The notes beneath the pieces were generated by a model. That model made no database searches and had not been told where the DNA came from. It saw only the letters and a program-made list of their open reading frames with translations. From NCBI GenBank assembly GCA_029288095.1, contig JARFPW010000070.1, positions 1 to 11,440 of the forward strand: 11,440 nt of DNA, written 5' to 3'. Positions 1 to 7,202 of the stretch are shown piece after piece. How positions within the stretch are numbered: position 1 is the stretch's first letter; every line of letters begins with the position of its first letter. Source of the stretch: Gemmatimonadota bacterium (lineage in GTDB: Bacteria > Gemmatimonadota > Gemmatimonadetes > Palauibacterales > Palauibacteraceae). The translations under genes were made by a program, and so were the position numbers.

Positions 1-25
1 CACCTCCAACACCACACTAGAACTT
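1..25. other. Probable adapter/index read-through, not genomic
   Basis: These 25 bases precede an exact Nextera read-1 adapter and therefore cannot be contiguous genome. In a Nextera library the adapter is preceded by an 8-base i5 index and, before that, the P5 sequence ending in ACAC. Here positions 18-25 (TAGAACTT) sit in the index slot and positions 14-17 read ACAC, as expected. Bases 1-13 match P5 only loosely, which would fit low-quality read ends. The adapter-derived nature is near certain from position; the assignment of index and P5 is inference. Confidence 0.75.
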
Positions 26-58
26 TCGTCGGCAGCGTCAGATGTGTATAAGAGACAG
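26..58 (+). other. Illumina Nextera read-1 adapter with Tn5 mosaic end (assembly contaminant)
   Basis: All 33 bases match the Nextera transposase read-1 adapter: the 14-base TCGTCGGCAGCGTC (26-39) followed by the 19-bp mosaic end AGATGTGTATAAGAGACAG (40-58). This is a library-preparation sequence left untrimmed at the contig end. Read on the minus strand in the frame of the neighbouring ATPase it encodes CLLYTSDAADE, with no stop. A gene caller would therefore append a false C-terminal tail to that protein. Confidence 0.98.
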
Positions 59-2334
59 CTCCCACCTCCAAGATCAGCGCGCCTCAGACTGTTCGCGTTC
101 ATGACGACGGATATGGAGCTGCCCGCCATTGCCGCCTCCGCCAGGATCGGGTGCAGCAGGCCGAGCACGGCGACGGGTATCGCGAGGGTGTTGTAGAAGT
201 AGGCCCAGAAGAGGTTCTGGCGGATCTTCCCAAAGGTGGCGCGGGCCAGGTTGATCGCGCGCACCACCCCTGTGAGGCTGCCTCCGGTAAGCGCCAGGTC
301 GGCGACCTCGATGGCGATGTCGGTGCCGGTACCGATCGCGATTCCGATATCGGCCTGCTTGAGCGACGGGGCGTCGTTGATGCCGTCTCCAACCATCGCC
401 ACCACCCGTCCCTCACTCTGCAGCTCCCGCACCGCCTCGACCTTATCCTCGGGCATCAAGCCCGAGCGCACGGAGTCGATGCCCACAGCTTCGGCTACGG
501 CGAGGGCAGTGCGTTCATTGTCTCCCGTCAGCATCATCGTGCTGATCCCGAGCTCGTGCAGCCGTCGAATGGCGGCTGCGCTGTCCGGTTTCAACTCGTC
601 GGCGATCGCGATTAATCCCACCGGTTGCCGGCCGAGGGCCACGAAGATGATGGTCCGTCCCTGGCTCTCGAGAGCGTCCGCTTCCGACTCCAATGACGCC
701 AGGTCGACGCCCTCTTCCACGAGCAGCTGCCTGCGTCCGACGAGCCCGTGCTGATCCTCCAACCGGCCTACGACGCCAAGGCCGATCCGCGCCTCGAACT
801 CGCGTACGTTCCGAGGCTCGATGCCTCGCTTCTCGGCTGCCTCGACTACGGCTCGCCCCAGCGGGTGCTCGGAGTGCTGCTCAAGTGAGGTTGCCACTCG
901 AAGCAGACCGTCCTCCGACGTCCCGGCCACGGGCACAACGTGTGTAACCGCCGGCCTGCCTCGCGTAATCGTGCCTGTCTTGTCGAATACAATCACATCA
1001 GCCCCGTCGAGTGCCTGGATCGCCTTGCCGTCGCGCACGAGGATGCCGTTCTCAGCGCCAAGTCCGGTGCCGACCATGAGCGCCGTCGGCGTAGCCAGAC
1101 CCAGTGCACACGGGCAGGCAATTACGAGAACGGCGAGTGCCGCGTAGACGGCCAGAGACACCGTGGACAGGCCCGGCTGCACCCAGGGGAGAAATTCGGT
1201 AGCGGCCGCGGCTATGGCGCGGAAAGGTGCGGGCGCGAGCAGCCACGCCAGCAATGTGGCCGCGGCGATCGCCAGCACGACGGGAACGAAGACCGCCGTG
1301 ACGCGGTCAGCAAATTCCTGAATCGGTACTTTGCTGGCCTGGGCCTCCTGCACCATCCGGACGACCCCGGCCAGGAACGTATCCTCGCCGACTCCGGTGG
1401 CTCGCACTCTGAGAGCTCCGTTTACGTTGATCGTCGAGCCGATCACGGGATCGCCCGGACCGCGGTCGACCGGTATGGGCTCACCAGTAGCCAGCGACTC
1501 ATCCACGGCGCTCGAGCCGCCGATCACGACACCATCGGTCGGTATCCTCTCACCAGGTCGCACTATCATGACGTCGCCGACCACGACCTGCCGGATCGGG
1601 ACCTCGGACTCGATGCCGTTGCGGTCAACTCGCGCTGATCGAGCCTCCAGGGATAGCAGCTGCCGGATTGCGGCAGACGATCTCCCACGGGCGAGGGACT
1701 CGATGAATCGCCCCGTCAGATGTATGGCCATGATCATGGCGCCCACGCCCGCATAGTTCATGATCGGCGGGCCGATTCCGAGCCGATAGGCGACCGCGAC
1801 GAATCCGGTAGCGACAGCCGCACCGCTTCCGAGAGCGATGAGGCTGTCCATGTTGGGCCGGAATCCGCGCAGTCCGTTCAGGCCGGAGGCGAGCGTCTCC
1901 AACCCGGGCCATAAAAGAACGGGGAGTGCCAGCAGGAGAATTCCCACTTCGTAGGCCATCGGACTCGGCCAACGGACGTGAAACAGCATTTCCGGGATCA
2001 TCCAGACCGCTATCGGCCCCGCCAGACTCCAGGCGGCGATCATGCGGAACCGCGCCTGCCGGGTGTGCGCTTCACGCCGCTCGACCTGGGCCCGTTCCCG
2101 CTCGGCTGCCCCGCCTTCGGGGGGTGCCGCCAGCCGATAGCCGGCCTTCAGAACCGCTTCCGCAAGATCCTCGAACCGAACCTGATCGCCATCGTAGGTC
2201 ACGGTTGCCGACTCGGCCGGAAGGCTCACGGTCGCCGTAACGCCTTCGAGCGCGTTGAGGCTGCGCTCCACTGCACCACTGCAGGCGGCGCAATGCATGC
2301 CCTCCACGTCGAACGACCGGGTCTGTCCGGACAT
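59..2334 (-). CDS. copA: Copper-exporting P1B-1-type ATPase, 3' end lost at contig edge
   Basis: ATP-driven efflux of Cu(I) across the inner membrane. Seen in order: one N-terminal heavy-metal-associated domain with GMHCAAC (residues 12-18), then membrane helices, the actuator TGEP motif (283-286), the CPC metal site in a helix (407-409), the phosphorylation motif DKTGT (aspartate about 451), SEHPLG (His about 490) and GDGIND (about 649-654). The last helices carry FWAYFYN and MAGSS, the YN and MxxSS signatures of Cu(I)-specific P1B-1 pumps. About 758 genuine residues are present, close to full family length, so probably only a few C-terminal residues are missing. The frame stays open through the adapter to base 1, but residues encoded left of 59 are artefact. 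Start ATG at 2334 is preferred because AGGAG lies 6 bases upstream; an in-frame ATG at 2352 has a poorer site. It diverges from the PspA-like gene. No CueR- or CsoR-type operator was recognised. Confidence 0.96.
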
Positions 2335-2402
2335 CGGAAACTCCTGCCTCATGTGTTCGCCCGTCTCTCTCTCAAGATACACCACGCGTTCCCCCGGCGC
2401 GG

Positions 2403-2431
2403 TGGACGCGGCCCGCGGTCCTTCTTAGACT
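2403..2431 (+). promoter_or_regulatory. Candidate leaderless promoter of the PspA-like gene
   Basis: A -35-like TGGACG (2403-2408, 4 of 6 to TTGACA) and a -10-like TAGACT (2426-2431, 4 of 6 to TATAAT) are separated by 17 bases. The expected start of transcription, about 7 bases after the -10, is the ATG at 2438 itself. No Shine-Dalgarno sequence precedes that ATG, which agrees with a leaderless message. Confidence 0.45.
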
Positions 2432-2437
2432 GACCGC
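2415..2437. promoter_or_regulatory. Perfect 6-bp inverted repeat around the -10 element (possible operator)
   Basis: GCGGTC (2415-2420) and GACCGC (2432-2437) are exact reverse complements separated by 11 bases. They enclose the -10-like TAGACT, and the right arm directly abuts the ATG at 2438. The arms are 17 bp apart centre to centre, compatible with a dimeric repressor. A 6-bp dyad can arise by chance in GC-rich DNA, so this is tentative. Confidence 0.35.
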
Positions 2438-3112
2438 ATGTTCAAGAAGCTGAAAGATGCGATTGATGCGGCACTCTCCTCGCTCGAGAGCCGGTCAGGT
2501 GACGACGGCGAGGACATTGATCGCCTGTTGTCCGGGATGCGAGAGGAACTGATCGATGCAAAAGCCTCGACCCCGAAGCTGGAGGAGGGTCTCGCGAAGT
2601 TGCGCCGTCGGGAAGCCGAGGAGCAGCGACGGGCAGAAGACTGTGTGCGCCGCGCCGGGCAGGCAGAGGAAATAGGGGACGCGGAGACGTTGCGGGTCGC
2701 GGTCGAGTTCGCGGAACGTCACCAGGAGCGAGCGCGAGTATATGGCGAGCAGATAAAGGCGGCTGAATCAGAGCTCGCTCTCCACTACCAGAACGTGAAA
2801 GAGATGAGCGCGGCGCTCAAGTCGGCCGTCGCCCAGAAGGACGCCCTCAAAGTGCAGAGCCGACGATCTCAGGCCACTGAATCATTGCGCGGAGGGGAAG
2901 ACACTGCAGCGGATCGCTTCGATCGCATGGCTGCGGATATCGAGGACGAGTCCGCTCGGGCCGAGGCCGCCCGCGACCTTGACGACGATCTAGGGTATGG
3001 TGGCATGGGCCGAGGATCCGCGCACCGCCCCGTCGATCCGGACGATCTGGCCGACCTCCAGCTGGAGGAACTCAAGCGAAGGATGGCCGAGGAGGGCGGC
3101 GAATCCGGCTGA
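2438..3112 (+). CDS. PspA/IM30-like coiled-coil protein
   Basis: The protein has 224 residues, is strongly charged and almost wholly helical, with no signal peptide or membrane segment. A short basic/amphipathic N-terminal helix (about 1-18, MFKKLKDAIDAALSSLE) is followed by a long predicted coiled coil (about 25-145). Within it the pattern MREELIDAKA, then paired A/E/R-rich segments with a GDAE turn near 80-83, resembles the hairpin of PspA/Vipp1 (IM30) proteins, which bind stressed inner membranes. The C-terminal third is acidic (IEDESARAEAARDLDDDLG), then a glycine-rich linker and a short helix ending ELKRRMAEEGG, reminiscent of PspA-like proteins with a terminal helix. It is similar in length to PspA (about 220). 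The assignment rests on architecture, not diagnostic residues; a generic coiled-coil protein is the alternative. Its neighbours (copper pump, K+ channel) are also membrane-related. Its 3' end lies 9 bases from that of the K+ channel gene. Confidence 0.6.
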   Translation: MFKKLKDAIDAALSSLESRSGDDGEDIDRLLSGMREELIDAKASTPKLEEGLAKLRRREAEEQRRAEDCVRRAGQAEEIGDAETLRVAVEFAERHQERARVYGEQIKAAESELALHYQNVKEMSAALKSAVAQKDALKVQSRRSQATESLRGGEDTAADRFDRMAADIEDESARAEAARDLDDDLGYGGMGRGSAHRPVDPDDLADLQLEELKRRMAEEGGESG

Positions 3113-3121
3113 GACGGTGTC

Positions 3122-4162
3122 CTACGCCCCTACCAGGCTCGCCAGTTTGTCCAGTTGCTGTGTCTGTCCCATCACGATCAGGGTGTCCCCGGTCCCGAGG
3201 ACTTCCCCCGGCCCCGGATTGTAGCCCCAGCCGGGCTCCCGTTCTCCCTCTCCGGCATGCTTGATCGCGATCACGATGAGCCCGGTGCGATTCGGGATCT
3301 GGGCCTCAGCCAACGAGTGTCCCGCTAGCGGAGATTCCGCCGGAATGCGGACTTCCTCCAGCCGGAGCGCCAATCCGTCGCTGCTCGCCACTACGTCGAG
3401 AAAACTGACCACCTGTGGGCGCAGCAACACCGAGGCCATGCGGGTTCCACCGGTGATGTTCGGGCTCACGACGTGATCAGCCCCGGCCACGTATAGCTTC
3501 TGCGTCGTCTGTTCGTCATACGCGCGCGCCACGATGGTCAGATTGGGCTGCAGATCTCTGGCGCTGAGGCAAACGAACAGATTGTCGGTGTCCTTGCTGA
3601 GACAGGCGACGAGGCCCCGAGCAAACCCGATGCGAGCCTCCACGAGAGTTTCATCCTTGGTGGAGTCCCCCACGAGCACGGGCGTTTTGTCGTCCAGACG
3701 CCTGAGCTGCTCCGCTCGCCCGGCATCTTGATCGATGATTACGAATGGGACGCCCGCTCCCTTGAGCTCCGTAGCGATCTGGTGTCCCGTCCGTCCACCG
3801 CCGCAGACGACCACATGGTCTTTGAGTGATTCGATCTTTTTCATATTGCGCCGGATTCTGAATGCCTGTCCCAGGTCCATCTCGACCAGGGCCGACGTGA
3901 GGAGCGCGAACCAAACGCCCATGAGAGTGATGCCGCCGGCCAGTAGAGCCGAGGCGAGCATCCGACCTGCTTCGTTCAGTGGCCGGACTTCGTCGTAGCC
4001 GACCGCCGTGATGGTGATGATCGTCATCCACGCGGCGTCCACCGCCGACCAACCTTCGATGCGCGAAAAGCCCAACGTGCCGGCCGCTATGAGCAACACG
4101 AGCGCGCCGGCGACACCCGCAAACCGTCGAACAAAGGTCGTCCAGGGACCGCCGGACCGCAT
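3122..4162 (-). CDS. Two-TM potassium channel with RCK (TrkA-N/TrkA-C) domains
   Basis: The 346-residue inner-membrane channel is gated by a cytoplasmic regulatory module. Helix TM1 (about 13-32), the pore helix and filter (TITAVGYDEV, 50-59) and TM2 (about 66-90) form the MthK-like pore. An RCK-N Rossmann domain starts near 115 with VVVCGGGRTG (nucleotide loop GGGRTG, 121-126) and an acidic strand end VIIDQD (about 141-146). An RCK-C domain fills about 260-345. The filter is odd: against KcsA TTVGYGD the first filter threonine is Ala53 and the last glycine is Asp57, while V-G-Y is kept. The start ATG at 4162 shares its A with the TGA of the upstream gene (TGATG), and AGGA lies 7 bases upstream, inside that gene, so translation is probably coupled. 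The family is certain; ion selectivity and ligand are not. Confidence 0.93.
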   Translation of the reverse strand: MRSGGPWTTFVRRFAGVAGALVLLIAAGTLGFSRIEGWSAVDAAWMTIITITAVGYDEVRPLNEAGRMLASALLAGGITLMGVWFALLTSALVEMDLGQAFRIRRNMKKIESLKDHVVVCGGGRTGHQIATELKGAGVPFVIIDQDAGRAEQLRRLDDKTPVLVGDSTKDETLVEARIGFARGLVACLSKDTDNLFVCLSARDLQPNLTIVARAYDEQTTQKLYVAGADHVVSPNITGGTRMASVLLRPQVVSFLDVVASSDGLALRLEEVRIPAESPLAGHSLAEAQIPNRTGLIVIAIKHAGEGEREPGWGYNPGPGEVLGTGDTLIVMGQTQQLDKLASLVGA

Positions 4163-5682
4163 CAGGTATTCCTATCTATCCGCACGGGGACGCTTCGCCC
4201 CCTGATCGTGACGCCATCGAGACGGCTGATCACGTCATCGGCGACCTGCGAATCGATATCGACGAGCGAGAAGTTGCCCATGATCTCGACCTTCCCGATC
4301 TGTGCTCCGGCGATCCCTGTTTCGCCCGTGATCGCGCCGACCAGATCGCCCGGCTTCGCCTCGTCACGCCGTCCGACTCCGAAATACAACCGCGTCCAGG
4401 CAGAGCGCGTACCGCGCGGTTGCACGTTACGCGCACCCGTCAGGGCCTCTTCGACATCCGCCCACGGCCGCACGATGCCCGTCCCCTCGGATCGACCCCG
4501 AAGGATCCTGGAGAGGACGGCGGCGAGGCGTACCGCCCCGATTTCCTGGAACAGCGGCTCCAGGACGAGAAGCTCCGACAGAAAGTCACCATGCGCCGCT
4601 TCCTCATGTAACCATTTCCGGTACTGTCGGATGGCATCTGTTTCCCGTGCCATGGCCGCGCCCGGCAGCGTGCCCATCCGCCGGCCGGATCGCTGAAGCA
4701 TGATATCGAGTTGCAGCGCGAATCGAGGCTCGACGATGGCGTAACGCGGGCCATCTCCTTCGAACGACGACGCGAACGCGTCGAGCCTCAGTGGCAGACC
4801 ATCCAGCAGCACAGCAGTATCTCCGCCTCCCCTCAGCGCCACGCGCACCCGACGGCCATCCGGGTCTGCGGCACGTCCACTTATGGCCAGATCGGCCGCG
4901 ACACGGCTCGCCCGTCGATCGGTCCCACAGATGACATCGAACTGCGAGCACCCTGCACGCTCAGCATGCGCAACACACCTCTCCAGGGCTTCGGCAAATC
5001 CGGCCCCGGGCACGAGTGCGCACAGCACGGCGCCGACCTCGCCATGCGTTGCCGTACCCTTCTCGAGGTCCACAGCAACCGGAAGCAGTTCTTCAGGCCA
5101 CCGGCGGGCCCGGGGCAACTGGCGCTCCAGCAGATCGGTGAACTCCGGATCGGCTCGATCCGAGATCGCGATCTTGCGGCTCTCCGGGGGAAGGGTCTCG
5201 AGAACCGGCTCCACGCTCTCCCACTCGCCCAGTTCTCGCATGTCCGCCACGCCGTCGATCACCAGCAGCCGCAGGTCCGCCAGCGACGTCCGACCGGAGC
5301 GCACGGACGGGAGGATGTCCGATGGACGGCCGACGAGCACGGCCGCCGACGGAAGAGATCCGGATCCGCCGCTCCCATCACCCGCCATGAAGGACACCCT
5401 GATGCCCTGGGGAGCGGTCACCCGCTGCACCGCTGTGGCCAACCGCCGACCGCGGTCGAGGTCGGCGACCAGGGCGAGCATCTGGATGCCTTCGTCCTCG
5501 GGATCGCAGTTCTCCAGTGCTGCCAATCCGGCGAGAGCTCCCTTGCCCGATCCGGTCCCGGCCAACAACCCGATATGGTGCCCTCTCAGCACCGGGGTGG
5601 CGAGCGCCTCCAGGGTGTCCGGGACCTGGGAGAGACCGAGTCGCTCACAGATGGTTTCCAACTCGACCTTTAGGTCCGACAT
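4162..5682 (-). CDS. Degenerate DEAD-box (DbpA-like) protein with intact C-terminal RNA-binding domain
   Basis: The 506-residue cytoplasmic protein has DEAD-box helicase layout but eroded catalysis. Walker A is AGTGSGKGAL (41-50; the Thr after GK is Gly). The conserved glutamine of the Q motif is not seen. The PTRELA motif is not recognisable (LVADLDRGRRLA, 71-82) and TPGR appears as VGRP (117-120). DEAD is replaced by DGVAD (143-147), so the catalytic glutamate is missing. SAT is replaced by SDR (174-176). A possible remnant of motif VI is RSGRRMG (331-337), lacking the usual HRxGRTGR. By contrast residues 428-503 form a well-kept DbpA/CsdA-type RNA-binding domain (LYFGVGRRDEAKPGDLVGAI, then IGKVEIMGNFSLVDI and RGRSVPVRID). 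I infer an RNA-binding protein, possibly a ribosome-assembly factor descended from DbpA, probably unable to unwind RNA. Start ATG 5682 has GGAG 5 bases upstream. It is the first gene of an operon with the K+ channel. Confidence 0.88.
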   Translation of the reverse strand: MSDLKVELETICERLGLSQVPDTLEALATPVLRGHHIGLLAGTGSGKGALAGLAALENCDPEDEGIQMLALVADLDRGRRLATAVQRVTAPQGIRVSFMAGDGSGGSGSLPSAAVLVGRPSDILPSVRSGRTSLADLRLLVIDGVADMRELGEWESVEPVLETLPPESRKIAISDRADPEFTDLLERQLPRARRWPEELLPVAVDLEKGTATHGEVGAVLCALVPGAGFAEALERCVAHAERAGCSQFDVICGTDRRASRVAADLAISGRAADPDGRRVRVALRGGGDTAVLLDGLPLRLDAFASSFEGDGPRYAIVEPRFALQLDIMLQRSGRRMGTLPGAAMARETDAIRQYRKWLHEEAAHGDFLSELLVLEPLFQEIGAVRLAAVLSRILRGRSEGTGIVRPWADVEEALTGARNVQPRGTRSAWTRLYFGVGRRDEAKPGDLVGAITGETGIAGAQIGKVEIMGNFSLVDIDSQVADDVISRLDGVTIRGRSVPVRIDRNT

Positions 5683-5840
5683 GACGTCTCCGATTCATTA
5701 TGCTGGCTGCCATCTCTGATTGACGGGCCGGGTGGAAATCCCTAACCTTCGCGGCTCTTTCCCACGCCCCTCCGTCCGAGTCTGGCGATGATTCCTGGGC
5801 TACCAACAGACGACGGCCTCAATGCCTGTATGACCGGACC
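5683..5840. promoter_or_regulatory. Divergent intergenic region, pseudo-helicase / AGCS transporter
   Basis: These 158 bases hold no gene. Plus-strand candidates are TTGACG (5720-5725, 5 of 6 to the -35) with TAACCT 17 bases later (5743-5748, weak), and a separate -10-like TATGAC (5829-5834) whose expected start site is exactly the GTG at 5841. On the minus strand CATAAT (complement of 5697-5702, 5 of 6 to TATAAT) lies just ahead of the GGAG ribosome site but has no -35. I looked for a glycine riboswitch, which often precedes AGCS genes, and saw none. Confidence 0.4.
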
Positions 5841-7202
5841 GTGATCGAGGTCCTGGAGAGTTTGCGCGACGCAGTTTGGGGTACGCCGCTCGTTCTCGTT
5901 CTGGCAGGCACCGGGCTATATCTAACGATCCTGCTTCGAGGCCTGCAATTGCGGCGGCTCGGTCACGCCCTCGTGCAGGCAATCTTCCACCGCGACGAAC
6001 CGGGCGCCACCGGCGACATCTCCCACTTCCAGTCGCTGATGACCGCGCTCGGTACGACCGTGGGGCCAGCGAATGTCATAGGCGTCGCTGTTGCGATGAC
6101 GGCCGGCGGTCCGGGCGCGCTGTTCTGGATGTGGGTCGCAGGATTCGTCTGCATGGCCACGAAGTACTCCGAGGCGGTCCTGGGCGTGCGCTTCCGGGAA
6201 ACCGACCGGAAGGGTGAGAAATGCGGCGGCCCTATGTACTACCTGGAGAACGGCGTCCGGTGGGGTCGCCTGGGTCGCGGCCTGGCTCTCGCGTTCGCCC
6301 TGTTCGCGTCGATTGCCGCGTTCGGAGTGGGCAGTGGAATCCCGTCCCAGGCGATCGCGGAGGCCGTCGGCAATGTGAGTGGTCTGCCGGTGCTCGGAGT
6401 CGGCGTCCTGACCGCGGTGGCTGCCGGAGCCGTCATTCTCGGCGGAATAAAGTCCATCGGCCGCTTCGTCGGGGCCATCGTCCCCCTCTTGATTATCGCC
6501 TATGTAGGCGTAGCTCTGTGGGTCGTCCTGCAGAGCCTGGACGCGTTGCCCGGCGCTTTCGAGGCCATCCTGGGCGGCGCATTCAGTGGTCACGCGGCCG
6601 GCGGTGGCATTGCCGGCTATACGATCGGACAGGCACTCCGGAGCGGACTGGCACGCGGCTTCGTAGCGAGCGAGGCCGGCCTCGGTACAGGAGGAATTGC
6701 TGCGGCGGCGGCCCGCACCGAAGAGCCGGTTCGGCAGGCGCTGATCTCGATGACGCAGACGTTCTTCGATACCATCGTCGTCAGCACGTTGACCGGTCTC
6801 GTACTACTGACGAGCGGAGCGCTCGCGATGGGTGCCGAAGGTGCGACCATGGCCCAGTTTGCCTTCACGTCAGCACTTCCGGGAAGCAGCGGCAGCTGGT
6901 TCGTTGCGGTGACTCTCTCTTGCTTCGGGTTCACCACGATCCTGGGCTGGGCGTACTTCGGTGAACGCAGCCTCCAGTACCTTGCCGGCACGCGCGGGGT
7001 GGTACCGTACCGAATAATATTCCTCGCCGTGATCGTGCTGTCCTCCACCGCGACGACCGACACCGTGTGGATAGCCTCCGAGGTCATGAATGCTCTGATG
7101 GCCTTACCCAACCTGGTGGGCCTGGTGCTGCTCTCCGGTATCGTCGTGCGAGAGTCGAGGGCCTACTTCCAGCGACTGGATCAGCCCGCGAACCGCCGGT
7201 AG
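5841..7202 (+). CDS. Sodium:alanine/glycine symporter family (AGCS) transporter
   Basis: A 453-residue inner-membrane protein of about ten or eleven hydrophobic helices, the usual AGCS length (about 450). Family members import alanine, glycine or related amino acids with Na+ or H+. Diagnostic segments are the family signature GGPGALFWMWVAG (89-101), MATKYSEAVLGVRFRE, GGPMYYLENG (about 129-138), and the late block GFVASEAGLGTGGIAAAAARTEEPVRQAL. Two substrate-region motifs depart from the family norm: TVGTGNIAGVA is here TVGPANVIGVA (73-83), and the usual GIGNxVQxNSI is here GVGSGIPSQAI (about 162-172). The substrate may therefore differ. Start is GTG at 5841; upstream ATGs are out of frame and soon stop. 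There is no Shine-Dalgarno sequence, and a -10-like hexamer at 5829-5834 suggests a leaderless message. The last 22 bases overlap the convergent small gene. Confidence 0.93.
   Translation: MIEVLESLRDAVWGTPLVLVLAGTGLYLTILLRGLQLRRLGHALVQAIFHRDEPGATGDISHFQSLMTALGTTVGPANVIGVAVAMTAGGPGALFWMWVAGFVCMATKYSEAVLGVRFRETDRKGEKCGGPMYYLENGVRWGRLGRGLALAFALFASIAAFGVGSGIPSQAIAEAVGNVSGLPVLGVGVLTAVAAGAVILGGIKSIGRFVGAIVPLLIIAYVGVALWVVLQSLDALPGAFEAILGGAFSGHAAGGGIAGYTIGQALRSGLARGFVASEAGLGTGGIAAAAARTEEPVRQALISMTQTFFDTIVVSTLTGLVLLTSGALAMGAEGATMAQFAFTSALPGSSGSWFVAVTLSCFGFTTILGWAYFGERSLQYLAGTRGVVPYRIIFLAVIVLSSTATTDTVWIASEVMNALMALPNLVGLVLLSGIVVRESRAYFQRLDQPANRR

Larger units (their letters stand above)
2335..2437. promoter_or_regulatory. 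Divergent promoter region, copA / PspA-like gene
   Basis: The 103 bases between two divergent starts hold three visible elements. The first is a plus-strand sigma70-like promoter described separately. The second is a perfect 6-bp dyad, GCGGTC (2415-2420) and GACCGC (2432-2437), listed separately. The third is an imperfect, bulged dyad, CCACGCG (2382-2388) and CGCGGTGG (2398-2405), overlapping the plus-strand -35. Toward copA the best -10-like hexamer is TATCTT (complement of 2374-2379), without a good -35. Function is inferred from position only. Confidence 0.5.

Noticed and set aside
1..71. A 9-base direct repeat, CACCTCCAA at 1-9 and 63-71, flanking the adapter, reminiscent of a Tn5 9-bp target duplication.
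   Set aside because: A target duplication would directly abut the mosaic end, so the repeat would have to start at 59, which reads CTCCCACCT. The match is offset by 4 bases and the left copy lies in adapter-derived sequence, so it is chance or a read artefact.
2335..2437. A CueR- or CsoR-type copper operator for copA.
   Set aside because: No ACCTTCC/GGAAGGT dyad with a 19-20-base promoter spacer, and no G-tract palindrome of the CsoR type, could be found.
4711..5673. A 320-codon open frame on the plus strand, antisense to the pseudo-helicase.
   Set aside because: Its composition is that of a shadow frame (rich in R, H, Q, P, with no domain pattern). The opposite strand encodes recognisable Walker A and DbpA RNA-binding motifs with a good ribosome site.
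5683..5840. A possible glycine riboswitch upstream of the AGCS transporter.
   Set aside because: The conserved glycine-aptamer core segments are not present and the region is short, with a likely promoter just before the start codon.
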